This document shows, piece by piece, positions 5,939 to 8,879 of a stretch of DNA of 8,879 bases. This stretch comes from Lachnospiraceae bacterium. Lineage in GTDB: Bacteria; Bacillota; Clostridia; Lachnospirales; Lachnospiraceae. Positions within the stretch are counted from its first letter, which is position 1. Every line of letters begins with the position of its first letter. The notes below the pieces were generated by a model. The model saw only the letters and a list, made by a program, of their open reading frames with translations. It was not told where the DNA came from and searched no databases. The stretch is from NCBI GenBank assembly GCA_017476305.1, contig JAFVAA010000724.1, forward strand, positions 1 to 8,879, read 5' to 3'. A program made the position numbers and the translations under genes.

Positions 5939-6568
5939 ATGTTTGAAATACTAAATGAGTCTGTGGCGCAAAAAGAAAAGTTTCGCGTCGCGGCAAATAA
6001 ATTGTTAAATCAGTGCTTTCTGCTAAAGAGAAAAGAGGATACGAAAAAGGAATATGTTTTTGTCAGGGAGCATAAAGAGCTTTTCGTGACCTATTTTGAT
6101 CTTTTGGGCTATGAGATTCGTGTAAATGAGGATCAGGGAGTGATTGCACTCGTCGGACTTTTTGATACGGGAAGACTGCATTTAAACAAAAGTGAAAGCA
6201 TTTTGCTTCTGATCCTTCGTCTGCTTTATGTGGAGAAGAGAAAAGAAATTTCGAATTCCTATGAGGATGTGATTGTTTTGATGGAGGAAATCAGAGAGAA
6301 ATATGAACTTCTAAAACTGAAGGCGAAGCCGAGGATGGATAAAGGGATGGAGCAGAGAATGATTTCACTGTTTAAAAAATATAATTTGATAAAAAATCTG
6401 GATTCTGATGTGAATCAGGCAGATACGCGGGTTTTAATCTATCCCTCTGTGACCATGGCAGTGACTGTGGATGATATTAATGCGTACTATTCGATGACAG
6501 AAAAGAAGTTAAGGGAGTATGTGGGGGATCATTCTGCTGAGGATGAGGATGAAGATGTAGAGGAATAA
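5939..6568 (+). CDS. jetB: Wadjet protein JetB (MukE/KITE-like subunit)
   Basis: The 209-residue protein resembles the DUF6063-type JetB found next to this JetA family. JetB is the KITE (winged-helix) subunit that dimerises and binds the kleisin. From the chosen start, the fold begins 'FEILNESVAQKEKFRVAANK', then a strand-helix region 'FVTYFDLLGYEIRVNEDQGVI' and 'LNKSESILLLILRLLYVEKR', the signature stretch of this family. A second winged helix follows ('MISLFKKYNLIKNL', 'VLIYPSVTMAV'). The C-terminus is an acidic tail of Glu/Asp. The open frame extends to an ATG at 5843 that overlaps the jetA stop by 7 bp, but that ATG lacks a ribosome binding site. GAGGAG (5927-5932) lies 6 bp before 5939. 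The long form would have 241 residues and would be translationally coupled to jetA. Confidence 0.85.
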   Translation: MFEILNESVAQKEKFRVAANKLLNQCFLLKRKEDTKKEYVFVREHKELFVTYFDLLGYEIRVNEDQGVIALVGLFDTGRLHLNKSESILLLILRLLYVEKRKEISNSYEDVIVLMEEIREKYELLKLKAKPRMDKGMEQRMISLFKKYNLIKNLDSDVNQADTRVLIYPSVTMAVTVDDINAYYSMTEKKLREYVGDHSAEDEDEDVEE

Positions 6569-6584
6569 ACGAAACGGGAGAAGC

Positions 6585-6636
6585 ATGATTCTTACGAAGA
6601 CAATGAGAGAGTAATACAGATTTGTTTTATCTGTAT
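6585..6636 (+). promoter_or_regulatory. possible leader ORF plus hairpin between jetB and jetC
   Basis: GGGAG precedes an ATG at 6585 that opens a nine-codon frame (MILTKTMRE) ending in TAA at 6612-6614. The stop's last base starts a perfect 8-bp hairpin: ATACAGAT (6614-6621), seven-base loop, ATCTGTAT (6629-6636). Ribosome position on the mini-ORF could open or close the hairpin, as in translational attenuation, or it could be an RNase site separating jetAB from jetC. It is only a structural observation; no T-run follows. Confidence 0.35.
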
Positions 6637-6676
6637 ACTCGTGGAGGATGGAATTTTAGCTGCGCAGGGGCAGTAT

Positions 6677-6683
6677 GGAGGAG
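6677..6683 (+). promoter_or_regulatory. ribosome binding site that sets the jetC start
   Basis: GGAGGAG ends 3 bp before the ATG at 6687, with the GGAGG core at 5 bp. A closer in-frame ATG at 6675 overlaps this motif and has only a weak AGGGG upstream. The in-frame TAG at 6657 limits the 5' end. The site therefore decides for 6687. Confidence 0.7.
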
Positions 6684-6686
6684 TTT

Positions 6687-8879
6687 ATGGAAATAGCACA
6701 GAAGACGCTTACCAGAATACAGCTTGTCAATTGGCACTATTTTGAATATGAAAGGATTGCACTCGGCGGTTCGACTTTACTGAGTGGGGAAAATGCCACG
6801 GGAAAGTCTACGGTTTTAGATGCCATTCAGCTCGTACTTACGACAAATTCGCGCAAGTTCAATGTGGCTGCCAATGAAAAGGGAAACCGTACTTTAAAGG
6901 GATATGTCAGATGTAAGGTAGGAAATATAGGGGAGACTTATTATCGAAAAGGCACTGTGCCTGCCAATGTGGCACTTGAATTTTATGAGGAAAAAGGAAA
7001 CCGGTATTTCGTTCTGGGGGTGCATTTGCTATCGGCCGATGAGGAAAGTTCAGTGTTTAAAAAATGGTATGCGGAGGAATGCAGGTTAGAGGATTTAAGT
7101 TTTATCATTGATGGGAGGGCTGCGCTTAGTGAGGAGTTTCGAAACGGCACCAGAAAGATAAGGTATATGGATACAGACAAAAGTGCCCGTGATAAATTTC
7201 GTCACAGAATGGGGAATTTAGAGGAAAAATTTTTTGATATTATTCCGAAATCTCTGGCGTTTAAACCGATGGATAATGTAAAGGAGTTTATTAATAAATT
7301 TGTACTTTCAGAAGAAAAGGTGGATGTACAGGGCTTAAAGGAAAATATTGAAACCTTGGATGAGCTTGACAAGGTATTGGAGAAAACGAAAAACCAGCTG
7401 ATTTCTTTAGATGAAATATTAGTCAAATATACGGAGGTTCAGAAGAAGGAAAAGGATATTAAAATCAATGACATTCTTTTAAAAATGGCATCGAAAAATG
7501 CCTGCATGGAAAGAATCGATAAACTGGAAAAGGACATTCGCATAAAGACACAGACGATGGAGCAGAATGCAGAGGATCTGCAGCTCATGGATACAGAGCT
7601 TTCCGGACTGAATGATAAAATTATTGCACTGAGCGTGGATATTCAGAACAATGAATCCAGTAAGCTGGTGGAAAATATCAATCAAAAAATCAATCAGATT
7701 AAATCCGGAATAGAAGAAAACAAAAAGAAAGAAAAGGGGTTAAAGGAAAAGGTACTGGAACTGAAAAATTACCTGAAGCTCGCGATAAAGGTGGAGAAAA
7801 AGATACTTAGCAGAGAGGAGACAGATTTTCTTACAGAAGCGGTGAGGGAGGAGAAAAAGCGGGAAATCATAGAGCGTCTGGAGGAGCATTTTCGAAAGGA
7901 ATATCAGGAGCTTTTAAAGGAGAGAGGAAAATTAGCAGCAGAGCTTGACCGGATGAATGAAGAAATCAGTTCCCTGCGGGATAGGCAAAGCTCGCTGGAG
8001 AAAAGACAATTATCCTATCTTCAAAATACAGTGGAGCTAAAGAAAGAAATCGAGAAGGAGTTAGAAAGACATGGGATTTCCTCACAGGTACATATCCTTT
8101 CCGAGCTTTTAGAAGTGACGGATGAACGGTGGAGAAATGCAGTGGAGGGGTATTTGAATACACAGAAATTCTATCTGGTGGTTTCGCCGGAGGATTATGA
8201 CCTTGCACTCTCGGTATATGATAAAAAGAGAAATCGGATTCATACAGCCGGTATCATAAACACGAAGAAAATTCCGTTGGAATATGAGGAGAACCATAAA
8301 AGTCTCGCGTATGTGGTAAAGAGTGAAAACCGTTATGCAAAAGCCTATGTGAATTATCTCCTTGGCAGGGTGATACGATGTGAGAAGGTATCTGAGTTAG
8401 AGCAGTACCGCATAGCTATTACTGCGGAGTGTATGCTGTATCAGGGATATGTGGTACGTCACTTAAATCCGAAGGATTATAAGGATCCCTACATTGGCCT
8501 GAATGCTTACCGGGTACAGCTTGCAAATGTGCGAAAGCAGATCGAGGAATTGACGGGGGAACGAAAGCAGCTTCGGGAAAAATATACGAATTATGCAGAT
8601 GTGGTGGAAATGGGGAACCGGGTAAATTTGGAACTGATCAAGCTGTATTTGAATGCGCCATATCTTTTGATGATGGCAGAAAAGGAACTCCGAAATGCGG
8701 AGGCAGAGCTTTTGGAGGCGAAAAAGGATCCGAATCTGATTGAACTGAATATAAAGCTTTCCGACACCAGAGAACAGCGCAATGCTTTACAGAAGGAGAG
8801 AGACAGGCTGAATGCGGATAATCAAAAACTGAAATACCAGACCGAGGGGGCAGAGGCAGGATTATATGAAGAAAAAAGA
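6687..8879 (+). CDS. jetC: Wadjet protein JetC (SMC/MukB-like ATPase), 3' end cut by window
   Basis: A frame of 731 codons from 6687 is still open at the window edge, so the C-terminal head is not seen. JetC is the SMC-like ATPase of Wadjet: it dimerises, extrudes DNA loops and hands small circles to the JetD nuclease. The N-terminal half-head begins 'TLTRIQLVNWHYFEYERIAL' and carries the Walker A motif 'GENATGKST' (residues 34-42; K40) and 'DAIQLV' with the Q-loop Q48. A basic, head-like region ends with 'FKPMDNVKEFINKFVL' near residue 205. Coiled coil runs from about 210 to 460 (Lys/Glu/Leu heptads). Residues about 475-600 ('ERWRNAVEGYLNTQKFYLVV', later 'GYVVRHLNPKDYKDPYIG') look like the hinge. 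The returning coiled coil begins near 615. The Walker B, signature motif and D-loop lie beyond the edge. The fused N/C ATPase head is thus incomplete here through truncation, not mutation. Confidence 0.9.
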   Translation, partial: MEIAQKTLTRIQLVNWHYFEYERIALGGSTLLSGENATGKSTVLDAIQLVLTTNSRKFNVAANEKGNRTLKGYVRCKVGNIGETYYRKGTVPANVALEFYEEKGNRYFVLGVHLLSADEESSVFKKWYAEECRLEDLSFIIDGRAALSEEFRNGTRKIRYMDTDKSARDKFRHRMGNLEEKFFDIIPKSLAFKPMDNVKEFINKFVLSEEKVDVQGLKENIETLDELDKVLEKTKNQLISLDEILVKYTEVQKKEKDIKINDILLKMASKNACMERIDKLEKDIRIKTQTMEQNAEDLQLMDTELSGLNDKIIALSVDIQNNESSKLVENINQKINQIKSGIEENKKKEKGLKEKVLELKNYLKLAIKVEKKILSREETDFLTEAVREEKKREIIERLEEHFRKEYQELLKERGKLAAELDRMNEEISSLRDRQSSLEKRQLSYLQNTVELKKEIEKELERHGISSQVHILSELLEVTDERWRNAVEGYLNTQKFYLVVSPEDYDLALSVYDKKRNRIHTAGIINTKKIPLEYEENHKSLAYVVKSENRYAKAYVNYLLGRVIRCEKVSELEQYRIAITAECMLYQGYVVRHLNPKDYKDPYIGLNAYRVQLANVRKQIEELTGERKQLREKYTNYADVVEMGNRVNLELIKLYLNAPYLLMMAEKELRNAEAELLEAKKDPNLIELNIKLSDTREQRNALQKERDRLNADNQKLKYQTEGAEAGLYEEKR

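Noticed and set aside
6611..6639. Promoter in the jetB-jetC gap using TATACT at 6634-6639 as -10
   Set aside because: No -35-like hexamer lies about 17 bp upstream, and the bases coincide with the hairpin arm.
6983..8782. Several minus-strand open frames of 60-80 codons inside jetC
   Set aside because: They are shadows of the + strand jetC frame, which carries clear SMC signatures throughout.
1..8879. CRISPR array, tRNA, rRNA or insertion sequence
   Set aside because: No regularly spaced direct repeats of CRISPR size, no cloverleaf-like or rRNA-like segment, and no transposase motif was seen on either strand.

Overview
The window looks like low-GC Firmicutes chromosome, most likely Clostridia of the Lachnospiraceae type. 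This rests on A+T-rich coding sequence with many AGA/AGG and ATA codons, strong GGAGG-type ribosome binding sites, a Gram-positive LexA (SOS) box, and several small protein families I associate with that group. No organism can be named. Every supported gene lies on the + strand.

Left part (1-2294): an HTH-containing protein of unknown role that may be cut by the left edge; then an isolated thioredoxin-fold Spx/ArsC-family reductase; then a MerR-family regulator. The regulator is preceded by a recognisable MerR-type promoter: a 9-3-9 dyad inside an elongated spacer, which suggests autoregulation.

Middle (2295-3875): a scarred stretch. It holds helically phased A-tract repeats across the merR stop codon, a start-less winged-helix remnant (about 75 codons), and a 64-bp imperfect palindrome. 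Next comes a near-consensus SigA promoter (TTGACA-16-TATAAT) with a LexA box just downstream of the -10. It drives a PIN-like nuclease-fold protein, so that gene is probably damage-inducible. A small three-helix membrane protein follows.

Right part (3876-8879): a short family I inorganic pyrophosphatase, then a Wadjet anti-plasmid/anti-phage operon 38 bp later: jetA (kleisin-like), jetB (MukE/KITE-like) and jetC (SMC/MukB-like ATPase). JetC runs off the right edge after 731 codons, still in coiled coil. The nuclease subunit JetD is expected just beyond the window but cannot be seen. JetA and JetB should bridge the JetC heads into a condensin-like DNA loop extruder, with JetD cutting small circular DNA. 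The jetB-jetC gap is unusually long for this operon (118 bp). It holds a possible 9-codon leader ORF ending in an 8-bp perfect hairpin. Wadjet is a described system; the less ordinary parts are the SOS-controlled PIN gene beside it and the non-coding structures.
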